From contig JANYAM010000146.1 in NCBI GenBank assembly GCA_025361365.1, positions 1 to 33,261 on the forward strand: DNA of 33,261 nucleotides. Direction: 5' to 3'. The DNA is from Opitutus sp. Its GTDB lineage: Bacteria > Verrucomicrobiota > Verrucomicrobiia > Opitutales > Opitutaceae. The notes beneath the pieces are model-generated. The model ran no database searches, was not told the origin of the DNA, and saw only the letters and a list, made by a program, of their open reading frames with translations. Shown piece by piece: positions 23,573 to 31,153 of this stretch. A program made the translations under genes and the position numbers. Within the stretch, counting starts at the first letter, position 1, and every line of letters starts with the position of its first letter.

Positions 23573-23668
23573 AAACTGAAACCTGAGACCTGAAACCTGA
23601 AAATGGTCGCTACTCCCATCGTCCTTCGGTTTTCGTCCTCAGGTCTCAGTTTTCAGGTTTCAGGTCTC
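23573..23668. repeat. Inverted repeat of CCTGAAA units between gspE and gspF
   Basis: GAGACCTGAAACCTGAAAA (23585-23603) occurs as an exact inverted copy at 23650-23668 with a 46-base centre. Additional units on the outer flank (AAACTGAAACCT at 23573-23584) repeat the same words. It fills the gap within an otherwise tight gspD-E-F operon and resembles repeats at 1559-1590 and 4193-4220. Confidence 0.8.
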
Positions 23669-23675
23669 TGATTTC

Positions 23676-24902
23676 ATGCCTCGCTATACCTACAGTGCAC
23701 GGACCCCGGGTTCGCCCACCGTCGCCGAGGGGACGCTCGACGCCTTCTCGCGCCGGGAGGCGCTGCACGTGCTGCAGGCGCGCGGCCTGCAGGTCGTGCG
23801 GCTCGACGAGCCGGGCGGGCCGGCCCGCCCGGCGGCCGGCACCGCGGCTGCGGTGAGCGCGAAGCACCTGACCGCGAAGGAGCGCCTGCCCTTTCTCGAG
23901 GCGCTCATTGACCTGGTTAACGCCGGCCTGTCCGCCGGCGAAGCCGTGCGGCTGCTCGCGGTGCGCCTGCAGGAGCCGAAATTGAAATCCCTCTGCGCCG
24001 CGCTGTGGGCCCGGCTCAGCGAGGGCAGCACGCTCTCGCAGGCGATGGCGGAGCATGCAGCCGTCTTCGACCGGCAGACGGTCAACCTCATCGCCGCCGG
24101 CGAGGCCACCGGCAACCTGAAGGAGGTCCTCGCACGGCTCATCCAGCACTTCACGGAGCAGCGCGACCTGCGGCAGAAGTTCCTCGCGACGCTCGCCTAC
24201 CCGGCGTTCATCTGCTTCCTGGGCGGCGGCGTGGTGCTGTTCCTGCTTTTCTTCCTCGTGCCGCGGCTGCAGACGCTGCTCGGCTCGCTCGGCGGCCACC
24301 TGCCCTTCGCCACGCGGCTCCTGGTCAACGGCTCGCACTTCATTCTCTATGCCGGGCCGTTCCTGGCCGTCGCCCTCTTCATCACCATCACCCTTTTCTT
24401 GCGGTGGCGGTTGACGCCGGCGGGCCGCCGCCAGTCCGACGCGTGGCTGCTGCGCCTGCCCGTCGTGCGCGACTTCGTCATCCAGGCCGCCATCCTCAAC
24501 TTCGCCCACACGCTCGCCGTGCTGATCGAGAACGGCGTGACGACCGCCGAGGCGCTGCGCCTGACTGAGCGCGCGGTGGACAACACCAAGGTGCAGGAAA
24601 TCCTCCACGAGGCCACTGACCGCGTCATCGAGGGCGCCAGCCTCTGCGCCTCGCTGCAGCGCACCAACCTCATGCCACCGCTCTTCCTCGACCGTCTTGC
24701 CGTTGGCGAGCAGACCGGCAACCTCGCGCCCAGCCTCCGACAGATCGCCCAGTCCTATCAGGTAAACCTCTCGCGCCGGCTGCAGACCGCCACGCGCCTG
24801 ATGTCCGGCACCGTGCTCTTCGCGACCTTCGCCTTCGTCGCCTTCCTGGCCTACGCCATCGTCACCGCCCTGTTCCAGGTCAGCTCGAGCTTCCGGCTTT
24901 GA
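23676..24902 (+). CDS. gspF: Type II secretion inner-membrane platform protein GspF
   Basis: A 408-residue polytopic platform protein that links the ATPase to the pseudopilus. It has the GspF/PilC tandem-domain arrangement: cytoplasmic domain 1 (LPFLEALIDLVNAGLSAGEA, about 70-165, with YPAFICFLGGGVVLFLLFFL as first helix), second helix region about 222-240, and domain 2 (FAHTLAVLIENGVTTAEALR) with the final helix LFATFAFVAFLAYAIVTALF. The N-terminal PRYTYSARTP and the 'G.LDAFSRREA' stretch match the family start. It follows gspE after a 114-base repeat, so translation is probably uncoupled. Its stop is 5 bases from the stop of convergent gspM. Confidence 0.95.
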   Translation: MPRYTYSARTPGSPTVAEGTLDAFSRREALHVLQARGLQVVRLDEPGGPARPAAGTAAAVSAKHLTAKERLPFLEALIDLVNAGLSAGEAVRLLAVRLQEPKLKSLCAALWARLSEGSTLSQAMAEHAAVFDRQTVNLIAAGEATGNLKEVLARLIQHFTEQRDLRQKFLATLAYPAFICFLGGGVVLFLLFFLVPRLQTLLGSLGGHLPFATRLLVNGSHFILYAGPFLAVALFITITLFLRWRLTPAGRRQSDAWLLRLPVVRDFVIQAAILNFAHTLAVLIENGVTTAEALRLTERAVDNTKVQEILHEATDRVIEGASLCASLQRTNLMPPLFLDRLAVGEQTGNLAPSLRQIAQSYQVNLSRRLQTATRLMSGTVLFATFAFVAFLAYAIVTALFQVSSSFRL

Positions 24903-24907
24903 CCGGC

Positions 24908-25429
24908 CTACTTCGTGATCTGGGTCGCCGAGATCTGGAGGGTAGCATTGAGGGCGCCGGCGGCCGCGCGGTCGGTCTGCAGGGCGACGGACTCGAGGCT
25001 CAGGTAAGGCGCCTGCTTGCTCATCTCGTCATAGAAGTTCAGCAGTGCCGGCAGGTTGGCGCGGCGGAAGGTGACCTTGGTGGTGTGGAAGGCAAATTGC
25101 GGGGTGCGCTGCGTCACCGGCGAGTCGATGGCGGGCTGCAGGCCGGCGCCGGTCGCCAGCGAGGTCACGGTGGCGACGAGCTTCGTGGCGTCGAGGGTGC
25201 GCGCCGGGTCGAGGTTGCGGACGGCCGCGACGGACTGCGCCTCGATCTCCTGCTGCCGGTCGAGCCAGAGTTGCTGGGCCGCGAGGTCGCCGCGCGTGGA
25301 GCGCCAGCCGGCGATCTGCTTCTGCAGCCGGCCGGCGCTGTAGCTAAGCCAGACCAGCGCGGCTATGACGGTGAAAAACGTGACGAGCAGCTGCTCGCGG
25401 CGGTTGCGGGACTGGAACCAGGTTCTCAA
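24908..25429 (-). CDS. gspM: GspM-like type II secretion protein
   Basis: A 173-residue inner-membrane protein in the GspM/PilO position. After a short cytoplasmic Arg-rich N-terminus (RTWFQSRNRREQ), one helix (about 14-33, LLVTFFTVIAALVWLSYSAG) leads into a coiled-coil stretch, and then a ferredoxin-like domain (FRRANLPALLNFYDEMSK). The start codon is TTG at 25429, overlapping the gspL stop as TTGA; no ATG or GTG gives the membrane segment, so this is a start decided by context. The protein is recognised by architecture and location after gspL, not by strong motifs. GspM partners GspL in the inner-membrane platform. Confidence 0.78.
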   Translation of the reverse strand: MRTWFQSRNRREQLLVTFFTVIAALVWLSYSAGRLQKQIAGWRSTRGDLAAQQLWLDRQQEIEAQSVAAVRNLDPARTLDATKLVATVTSLATGAGLQPAIDSPVTQRTPQFAFHTTKVTFRRANLPALLNFYDEMSKQAPYLSLESVALQTDRAAAGALNATLQISATQITK

Positions 25430-26568
25430 TGGGCACCTCCGTTGCCGGCCGCAGCGTCGGCCTTGAAGGCGACCGTCAGGGCAAAGGTCGTCACGCCGTC
25501 GCGCGCGCGCAGGTCCCGGACCTCGACCTTTTCCAACGCGGCCATCGCCCGCAGGGCGGTCTCGTAGGCGCCGACATCGTCGGCGCTGCCGGTCTGCGCC
25601 TCGATCTCGAGCGCGTTGTGCCCGCTCGTGCTGGTGCGGGTAAAGGAAATGGAACTGGGCCGCGCGGCGTTGATGGCTGCGAGCATCTCGAAGAAACGGA
25701 GGCGGCGGTGCGTCAGCTCGTCGATGCGGCTGGTGAGCCCGTGGGCCGTCTCGAGTTTACCGACCACGGTGGCCTGCGCGGCGCGGCGCGCCTGCTGCCC
25801 CCGGTCGAGCAGGCCGAAAGCCAGCGCGCCGAGATCGAGCAGCAGCGCGAGCGCGGCGGCGGCCCCACCGGCGAGGAAGAGCTGCCAGACGAGCTCGCCG
25901 CGCCGGCGGTCGCGCCGGCGTTTGTCCAGCGAGGCCCGGTCCCGGACATCGAGCGCGTCCTGGTCGGCGTGCGCCAGCGTGGTGGTGGCGATGATCGCGC
26001 CCGCGGCATCGGCCAGTTCAAAAATGAGCTTGTCGCCCTCGCGTCGCGCGCGGGGGGTGCCGGCGACGAACTTGACCGGGGCTTCAGGCAGCCCGGCCTT
26101 CGCGGCCAGCTCGGCGGTGAACGCCCGGCGGAGCTCCTCGGTCGGCGCCGCGCCGCAATCGCGCGAGCGCACGGCGGCGGGCCAGGCGCCGCCAGCCGCC
26201 CAGGCCGCGCCGCTGAGCCGGGTGGCCCCGACCAGCACGATAATCACCGGCCCGGCGGGCGCGGCGCCGAGCAACGGCAGCAGGTCGGGCACAGCCAGGT
26301 CGGCCCGTTCCCACGGCGCCGTGTCCTCCGGCGTGAACCGCCGGCGGTGCGCGGCGTAAACGAGCGCGGACGCGCGGTCCGGCGCGACGCAGCAGCCCCA
26401 GTAGAGCTGGGCCGGCGGGAACGGCGCGAACCCCTCCAGCGCGAGCTCGGCCTGCGCGAGCGCGGGCAGGTCGGGCGCCAGCGGCACGAAGCGCATGAAG
26501 AAGCGATCGGACGGGACAAACTGCGCCGCGACGGCGGACGGGAGCGTGAAGTTAGGCAGCAGGCGCAT
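25426..26568 (-). CDS. gspL: GspL-like type II secretion protein
   Basis: A 380-residue bitopic inner-membrane protein. The first 205 residues are a cytoplasmic actin-like/PilM-type portion (LPALAQAELALEGFAPFPPA at about 34-53). One transmembrane helix follows (about 236-256, LFLAGGAAAALALLLDLGAL), then a coiled coil (TVVGKLETAHGLTSRIDELT), and a PilN/GspL-type ferredoxin-like periplasmic domain ending AMAALEKVEVRDLRARDGVT. This matches a GspL with short cytoplasmic domain, the partner of ATPase GspE. The cytoplasmic domain is divergent. The start overlaps the end of gspK by 17 bases, and the gene is coupled to gspM. Confidence 0.78.
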   Translation of the reverse strand: MRLLPNFTLPSAVAAQFVPSDRFFMRFVPLAPDLPALAQAELALEGFAPFPPAQLYWGCCVAPDRASALVYAAHRRRFTPEDTAPWERADLAVPDLLPLLGAAPAGPVIIVLVGATRLSGAAWAAGGAWPAAVRSRDCGAAPTEELRRAFTAELAAKAGLPEAPVKFVAGTPRARREGDKLIFELADAAGAIIATTTLAHADQDALDVRDRASLDKRRRDRRRGELVWQLFLAGGAAAALALLLDLGALAFGLLDRGQQARRAAQATVVGKLETAHGLTSRIDELTHRRLRFFEMLAAINAARPSSISFTRTSTSGHNALEIEAQTGSADDVGAYETALRAMAALEKVEVRDLRARDGVTTFALTVAFKADAAAGNGGAH

Positions 26569-27736
26569 TGGGCGGAGGCGGGGGATCGGGAAGACTGGTT
26601 TCGGTCAGTTCTAGCACGGTATACGGATACCGCAACGTATTCGCGTTCGCGGCCGCCGTCTGGGTCTGGGCAGAGTTAGACGCCGTCGCGCGCTGGTTGG
26701 TTGCAGTCGTCGTGCCGGCGGGATTGGCCGCGAGCGAAGCCGGCAGCGTCGCCTGCCCGGCCCATGTGACGAGGGTGGACAACTTCAACTGGGCGGCGCC
26801 CTGCCGCGCGGTCACGGTGATGCGGAGCAGCTGGATCTGCGCGCCGAGGTTACGGCCCGCGACGTTGCCCACCTGGCGGCGCACTTCCGGCAGCGAGCGG
26901 ACATAGGGCCGGGTCTTCGTGGCGCTCACCGGGGAGGTCAGGTATTTCTGCAGCGAGGCGGTCTGCGTCGGGTCCCAGCCGGTGGCCGCGAGCACCGCGG
27001 GTGACGCGGAGTTGAGGTTGGTCGTGTTAAACTGGTAGAGCGAGACCGCCGCCATGAAGTCCGTCAGCAGCGGCTTCGGGTGGCCGTCGGCGTCGTAGAA
27101 AAAATCCTTCGCCACCGCGATGGCGGCGAGCTCGTCGAACGAGCGCAGCGAGCGGTAGGGCGGTTGCGAGGGCGGGTCCTGTCTCTCGTAGACGGCCGCG
27201 CTGGTGGCGGATTCGGCGGCCAGGTGGTTGTTATGCATCCAGACGAACATCGCATCCGCCACGCGCGCGGCGTCGGGCACGGACAGGCCGAGCTGCACCA
27301 GCAGGGAGTTCAAGGTGTCGAGGTTGAAACGGGGCAGCGAGAGCTTGGCGCTCTCGTCCTCGAAGGCGACCGCCACGGTCACGCCCTCGCGGGGCACGTA
27401 ACCGGCGTAGCCGAGCGGGTCGCTCCAGCCCTGCACCGGGGAGTAGAGCCCGCCGTCGACCGTGCGGAAATCCATCAGCGCCGCGAGCGTGGTCTCCATG
27501 GCGCCATAGGCGTCGGCCCGCAGCCGGTCGCGGTCGGCCACGCGCATGGCGATGAGCAGGTCGGTGCTGCTGGTCTCGATCAGGCGGGTCAGCAGCAGGG
27601 CCGCGAAGAGCAGCGTGACGAGCACCACGACGACGACGGAGCCGCGGCGCGGTGGTCGCCGATTTCCAGATCGGCGACTGGCGTCGGTATGGAAACCGAC
27701 GCCCATCTTTGTCCGGCGGTTGGTTTGCGGCGGCAT
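26552..27736 (-). CDS. gspK: Type II secretion minor pseudopilin GspK, with repeat-encoded leader
   Basis: A 394-residue minor pseudopilin, the large tip subunit of the pseudopilus. The N-terminal hydrophobic helix (SVVVVVLVTLLFAALLLTRL, about 33-52) follows a basic leader. GspK lacks the usual Glu5, as here. The large globular insertion is seen in FNLDTLNSLLVQLGLSVPDA, VWMHNN and the SASPAVLAATGWDP helix-hairpin element typical of the family. The leader up to residue 33 is unusually long, and residues 10-29 (KMGVGFHTDASRRSGNRRPP) are encoded by a dispersed DNA repeat shared with gspJ. An alternative start at Met11 lies within the repeat. It starts one base after the gspJ stop and overlaps gspL. 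Confidence 0.88.
   Translation of the reverse strand: MPPQTNRRTKMGVGFHTDASRRSGNRRPPRRGSVVVVVLVTLLFAALLLTRLIETSSTDLLIAMRVADRDRLRADAYGAMETTLAALMDFRTVDGGLYSPVQGWSDPLGYAGYVPREGVTVAVAFEDESAKLSLPRFNLDTLNSLLVQLGLSVPDAARVADAMFVWMHNNHLAAESATSAAVYERQDPPSQPPYRSLRSFDELAAIAVAKDFFYDADGHPKPLLTDFMAAVSLYQFNTTNLNSASPAVLAATGWDPTQTASLQKYLTSPVSATKTRPYVRSLPEVRRQVGNVAGRNLGAQIQLLRITVTARQGAAQLKLSTLVTWAGQATLPASLAANPAGTTTATNQRATASNSAQTQTAAANANTLRYPYTVLELTETSLPDPPPPPNAPAA
27651..27710. repeat. Double-hairpin dispersed repeat inside gspK
   Basis: Two stem-loops: GTCGCCGAT (loop TTCCAG) ATCGGCGAC, then GTCGGT (loop ATGGAA) ACCGAC. The same unit, somewhat diverged in its second half, lies at 28381-28443 inside gspJ. Both copies are in the same reading frame with respect to the gene, without stop codons. 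Confidence 0.85.
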
Positions 27737-27737
27737 G

Positions 27738-28490
27738 TCAGTAGGCGGGCAGGCCCTGCGTGATCGCGGGCAGCGTGATGGTTTCCTCGTAATCCCGGTT
27801 CTTCCGGTGGAACTTGAGCCGGAGGCGGCGCGGCGCCTCGTAGTTGCCGCTGGCGTTCTTCTGCAGCGCGTCCTCGGCGGACCACGTGTCGGTCTTCGCG
27901 TCGTAGTAGTCGTAGCTCAGCGCGGTCACGAACGGCGAGAGCACGGCCAGGCGCGGGTTGGCGTCGGCGAAATCGGCCTCGAGGCGGGACTTCCAGTAGA
28001 GGACGAGCCCATCCTCCTTGCGCCAGGCGAGGGCGCACTGCACCTCGGGCAGCGGCGCCGCCGGCCACACCAGCAACCGGTCGCCGACCGGCAAGTCGAA
28101 GGCGAGCAGGACGGCGGTGGGGCCCTCCGGTGTCTTCACCTCGGCCACGGCGGGCGCGCCCGCAGCGGGCGTCCCGGCGCGGGCGCTGTTCGCGGCGACC
28201 TGCAGCAGCTCGTCGAGGTGGCGGGTGACCGCGCGCGTGTGCTGCACGAAGACGAACTCGTCCTGGTTCTTCGTCCAGGCCTCGGTGATGGAGAACACAA
28301 ACTGGTTGATCGCCAGCAGCAGCGCGGCCAGCAGCACGAGGGCGAGCAGCACCTCAATGAGGGTGAAGCCGGCTTGTCCGGGTGGTCGCCGATTTCCAGA
28401 TCGGCAACTGCGGTCGGCGGGGTGGAAACCGGCGCCCACCTCGCGGGACTGATCGTTCCGCCCATGGGAAGATGCCGCCGGCCAGCTCAT
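27738..28490 (-). CDS. gspJ: Type II secretion minor pseudopilin GspJ, with repeat-encoded leader
   Basis: A 250-residue minor pseudopilin. The prepilin peptidase site is G41-F42 in GQAGFTLIEVLLALVLLAAL, with Glu at mature position 5, followed by the usual helix. The globular domain after about residue 80 contains RLKFHRKNRDYEETITLP near the end. The leader of 41 residues is far longer than the usual 6-10, and its part about 17-37 (EVGAGFHPADRSCRSGNRRP) is encoded by a dispersed double-hairpin repeat. The start ATG 28490 overlaps the gspI stop (ATGA). GspJ forms the pseudopilus tip with GspI and GspK. Recognition rests on gene order and on the leader cleavage motif. Confidence 0.85.
   Translation of the reverse strand: MSWPAASSHGRNDQSREVGAGFHPADRSCRSGNRRPPGQAGFTLIEVLLALVLLAALLLAINQFVFSITEAWTKNQDEFVFVQHTRAVTRHLDELLQVAANSARAGTPAAGAPAVAEVKTPEGPTAVLLAFDLPVGDRLLVWPAAPLPEVQCALAWRKEDGLVLYWKSRLEADFADANPRLAVLSPFVTALSYDYYDAKTDTWSAEDALQKNASGNYEAPRRLRLKFHRKNRDYEETITLPAITQGLPAY
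28381..28443. repeat. Double-hairpin dispersed repeat inside gspJ
   Basis: Begins GGTGGTCGCCGATTTCCAGA exactly as the copy at 27651 and continues TCGGC with one difference. It then has a diverged second stem (TGGAAACCGGCGCCCA against TGGAAACCGACGCCCA). It lies 47 bases downstream of the gspJ start codon and is translated as part of the leader. Confidence 0.85.
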
Positions 28491-28984
28491 TGGTAGGTGC
28501 GCTGCGCGAGCTTGCTGCGGGCGGCGGCGCGCAGCGTGTCGCGATCGGCGGGTTGCGACCAGGTGGGCCGGAGCAGGCGGCAGGTCTCGGTGATCGGGGG
28601 CTGCTTCTTGCCGTCGGCGCCCGTCAGTTCGATCTCGAGGGCGACGTCAAAGAGGTCGGCGACCGGCGTGGGGGTAAGCGTAGCCTTCCAGCGGGCGCGG
28701 TGTTCGTCCGGCAGCGTGAGGTCGTTCCACACCGCCACCTTGTCGGCCGACGGCTCGGCGCGCAGCGCCTCCCGCACGAGCCGGCGGTCGGTCGCAAATT
28801 CATCGCGCCGCAGCGCGGCCTGGTGGGCGGAAAGGACATTGACGTAGGCCGAGGCGAGCACGAGCCCCGCGAAGGCGAAAATCACCAGCGCCACCATCAC
28901 CTCGATGAAGGTGAATCCGCCTTCGCCGGACGGCTTCGGCGCGACAAGAGCCCGGGACGGAGCAGTGCAGCGGGACGGAGGCAT
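28487..28984 (-). CDS. gspI: Type II secretion minor pseudopilin GspI
   Basis: A 165-residue minor pseudopilin. The cleavage motif is EGGFTFIEVMVALVIFAFAG with Gly23 before Phe24 and Glu at mature position 5. The globular region contains DEFATDRRLVREALRAEP and CRLLRPTW. The leader is 23 residues, with LVAPKPSGEGG, whose DNA is shared with the gspH leader (the codons for LVAPK and for PSG). The start ATG 28984 overlaps the gspH stop (an upstream open frame was rejected as it runs into gspH). Identification as GspI rather than GspJ rests on order and length. GspI nucleates the tip complex. Confidence 0.83.
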   Translation of the reverse strand: MPPSRCTAPSRALVAPKPSGEGGFTFIEVMVALVIFAFAGLVLASAYVNVLSAHQAALRRDEFATDRRLVREALRAEPSADKVAVWNDLTLPDEHRARWKATLTPTPVADLFDVALEIELTGADGKKQPPITETCRLLRPTWSQPADRDTLRAAARSKLAQRTYQ

Positions 28985-28985
28985 G

Positions 28986-29564
28986 TCAGTGGCCCGGAGC
29001 GTTCTCCGGCGAAAGCGCCGTGCAGGTCCACGGGTCGATGGCCAGGACCTGACTCGTCTTGCTGTCCCGCACGATCTCAAGCCGGAACGGATCGCAGGTG
29101 CCGTCCGCATAGAAGCGCACGCGGGCGAGGGGTGATTCCAGCAGCTGGCCGCCGACCAGGATGGCGGACGTCCGGCTCGCCGGCAGCAGCCGCACCCCGC
29201 CCTCGCCGGTGAGCGCGGCCCGGCCCTCGCCCCAATCGAGCACGCGCGTTTTGTCGTCACAGGTGAACTCGAGCGTGCGGCCGGTCAGCACGGCGCTGTG
29301 GCGGGCGCCGGCGATGGCAGCGAGCGCGGTGTTCTGAACATCGTCGGTCGAGACGGAGCGCAACATCGCGCCGCTGCCGCCGATGAGCAGGGCGGAAATG
29401 AGCCCCATCAGGGCGATCACTGCGATGATCTCCAACAGCGTGAACCCGGCTACGCCGGACGGCTTCGACGCGGCGGGTCCGCCTTCGCTCCGCCGCTGGC
29501 CGAACTTCGGCGCGACGAGCCCGGCGGGAAGGTGCAGGGCCGGGATGGCGCTGCGGTGGGCCAT
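28986..29564 (-). CDS. gspH: Type II secretion minor pseudopilin GspH
   Basis: A 192-residue minor pseudopilin. The cleavage site is GVAGFTLLEIIAVIALMGLI with Gly40 before Phe41 and Glu5 of the mature protein. The globular domain has the GspH/FimT-type 'AARHSAVLTGRTLEF' (residues AGARHSAVLTGRTLEFTCDD) region. The leader of 40 residues is long; its portion about 20-37 (KFGQRRSEGGPAASKPSG) looks like an expanded version of the shorter KPSG leader in gspI. The ATG at 29564 overlaps the gspG stop codon (ATGA). GspH joins the pseudopilus filament to the tip subunits. Confidence 0.83.
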   Translation of the reverse strand: MAHRSAIPALHLPAGLVAPKFGQRRSEGGPAASKPSGVAGFTLLEIIAVIALMGLISALLIGGSGAMLRSVSTDDVQNTALAAIAGARHSAVLTGRTLEFTCDDKTRVLDWGEGRAALTGEGGVRLLPASRTSAILVGGQLLESPLARVRFYADGTCDPFRLEIVRDSKTSQVLAIDPWTCTALSPENAPGH

Positions 29565-30046
29565 CACCAGTTGCCGATATCGTCGGCGGTATCGGCCGTT
29601 TTGTCCGGCCCGCGTGAAGACAGATCGTAGCCGCCGGGGTTCTTCACCCCGGGGTAGCGGTATTCGTAAGGCTGGCCCCACGGGTCGACGGGCAGCTTGC
29701 CGCCGGGGACGTCGAGATAGGGGCCGCGCCACTTGTCGGCCGCATTGGTCGGGGACACAACGAGGGCGGCGAGGCCCTCGCTGGTGGACGGATAGTCGCC
29801 CAGGTCGATCCGGTAGCGGGTCAACGGGGTCTTGAGGGAATCTCGTACGAAGATCTTCGCGACGGCCTCCTGGCTTTGGCCGAAAATCTTGTCGGTGTTG
29901 CTCACGACCAGCCCGACAAGCAGCCCGATGATGGCAAGCACCACCAGGATTTCGAGGAGTGTGAAGCCCTCTTGGCGGCGGAGCCGCGGCGCGGCCGGGG
30001 TGGCCCGGCGGAAGAAGCGAGAGGCGTCGGACAGGGCAATCATCAT
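29564..30046 (-). CDS. gspG: Type II secretion major pseudopilin GspG
   Basis: A 160-residue major pseudopilin that builds the periplasmic pseudopilus. The cleavage site is RRQEGFTLLEILVVLAIIGL, with Gly27 before Phe28 and Glu5 of the mature protein. The family's C-terminal Ca-binding region is present: LGDYPSTSEGLAALV, then WRGPYLD, LPVDPWGQPYEYRYPG and SRGPDKTADTADDIGNW with its Asp-rich calcium loop. Length and domain are classical, so identity is firm. The start is ATG 30046, with Met at 30043 an equal alternative. It lies 15 bases downstream of the GspC-like gene and heads the tight pseudopilin operon. Confidence 0.95.
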   Translation of the reverse strand: MMIALSDASRFFRRATPAAPRLRRQEGFTLLEILVVLAIIGLLVGLVVSNTDKIFGQSQEAVAKIFVRDSLKTPLTRYRIDLGDYPSTSEGLAALVVSPTNAADKWRGPYLDVPGGKLPVDPWGQPYEYRYPGVKNPGGYDLSSRGPDKTADTADDIGNW

Positions 30047-30061
30047 GTTGGGAAAGTCGGG

Positions 30062-30730
30062 CTAGGGACGGGTAATGCGACGGCGCTGACCCTGACCCTG
30101 CGTCTGCCCCTGAGGTTGCTGGGTCTGGTCGGTTTGGTCGCCATTGGCCGCGCGTTCGGCGCGGCGCCGGCGGAAGTCCTCGATCATCTGCTGCGCCTCA
30201 GGCGGCAGGTTTTGCATGAGGGGCGAAGGCTCGCCATTCGGCCCGTTCTGCAGGCGGGCCCGGATCATGTCACGCACCTGGGCCCGGCGGGCCTCCGGAT
30301 CATCGCCGGCGGCGCCGCCCTCAGCGGGGTTGGCATTGACCGGCGCGGCGTTGGTCGCCACCAGCGTGACGCGGGCTTGTTTCAGCGGCAGGGTGAGCGG
30401 CCGGCCGGCCGACGTGACCTGCACCTTGTCGGAGCCGGCATCATAGGACTTCACCTCCAGGCCCGGTGCCTTGCCGTTCACGGGAATCCATTGCGAGGCC
30501 TTGGTCGTGGGATTGTAGAGATTGACCAAGTAGACCCCCTCCTCCTGGACAACGCCGCGGAATTCCACCTCGCCGGTCGCCGGGGCGGGTGCCGCAGCCG
30601 TCTGGCCAAAGGGAGAATTGCCCAGCAGCGACTGCCAGTCGGCGGCGCGGCCGGTAAGCGAAACGACGAGCCCCAGCGTGGCCGACCAAAGCAACGGGGC
30701 CCAACGGGCGCACGGGAAGGGAATAGTCAT
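30062..30730 (-). CDS. GspC-like exported protein of the type II secretion operon
   Basis: A 222-residue protein with a hydrophobic N-terminus (ARWAPLLWSATLGLVVSLTG), which may be a signal peptide or single anchor. It then has a domain resembling the homology region (HR) of GspC or PilP: GEVEFRGVVQEEGVYLVNLY, then WIPVNGKAPGLEVKSYDAGS, DKVQVTSAGRPLTLPLKQAR. The C-terminal 90 residues are charged and Gln-rich and probably disordered (RMQNLP, QGQTQGQGQ). GspC connects the secretin to the inner platform through the HR domain; here the fold similarity is inferred from pattern only. It is the first gene of the minus-strand operon, 15 bases before gspG, in the place where many systems encode gspC. 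Confidence 0.6.
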   Translation of the reverse strand: MTIPFPCARWAPLLWSATLGLVVSLTGRAADWQSLLGNSPFGQTAAAPAPATGEVEFRGVVQEEGVYLVNLYNPTTKASQWIPVNGKAPGLEVKSYDAGSDKVQVTSAGRPLTLPLKQARVTLVATNAAPVNANPAEGGAAGDDPEARRAQVRDMIRARLQNGPNGEPSPLMQNLPPEAQQMIEDFRRRRAERAANGDQTDQTQQPQGQTQGQGQRRRITRP

Positions 30731-30868
30731 AGGGGAAAGTCAGGCCGGCGAGGAGTTACCATCAATAGGAACCGCCGCGGACATGACGAGCCGATTTACA
30801 CCGAGTTACACCCGAAGTGGCCCGGCGGGATACATTGCTATTCCCGCGAGGCTGGGTAAGGTCGGAAG

Positions 30869-31153
30869 ATGGACACCGCTCAACCCGTCATTCCCGCCCT
30901 TGCCGCCCTGCGCTGCTGGGTCCAAGGCCGGCGCATTTATCTCGAGATCAACGCCCGCCGCGCGGTCAGCTTTCCTGCCAGCAAATACAATGCGCTGGCC
31001 AGCGCCTCGCAGTCCGAACTCGAGAAGATCCAGCTGGTCAACGCCGGCCGGACCATCCAGTGGGAGTCGCTCAACGAGGAGATCGCCGTGGACGACGTGG
31101 CGAACAACCGGTTCTTCCACACGCCCAAAGCGGTGGCGGTTCACGCCGGGTAA
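30869..31153 (+). CDS. DUF2442 domain protein
   Basis: A 94-residue protein with the pattern of DUF2442: VQGRRIYLEINARRAVSFPA, then KYNALASASQSELEKIQLVN and GRTIQWESLNEEIAVDDV. DUF2442 proteins are small and often found in toxin/antitoxin-like or mobile contexts; the function is not established. There is no recognised toxin partner here. The start is ATG 30869. The 3' end overlaps the convergent glgA by 13 bases. It is transcribed divergently from the GspC-like gene across a 138-base intergenic region that should hold both promoters; I could not fix them. Confidence 0.78.
   Translation: MDTAQPVIPALAALRCWVQGRRIYLEINARRAVSFPASKYNALASASQSELEKIQLVNAGRTIQWESLNEEIAVDDVANNRFFHTPKAVAVHAG

Noticed and set aside
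30869-31153. Toxin-antitoxin module around the DUF2442 gene
   Set aside because: No companion small gene was found on either side; neighbours are the secretion operon and glgA.
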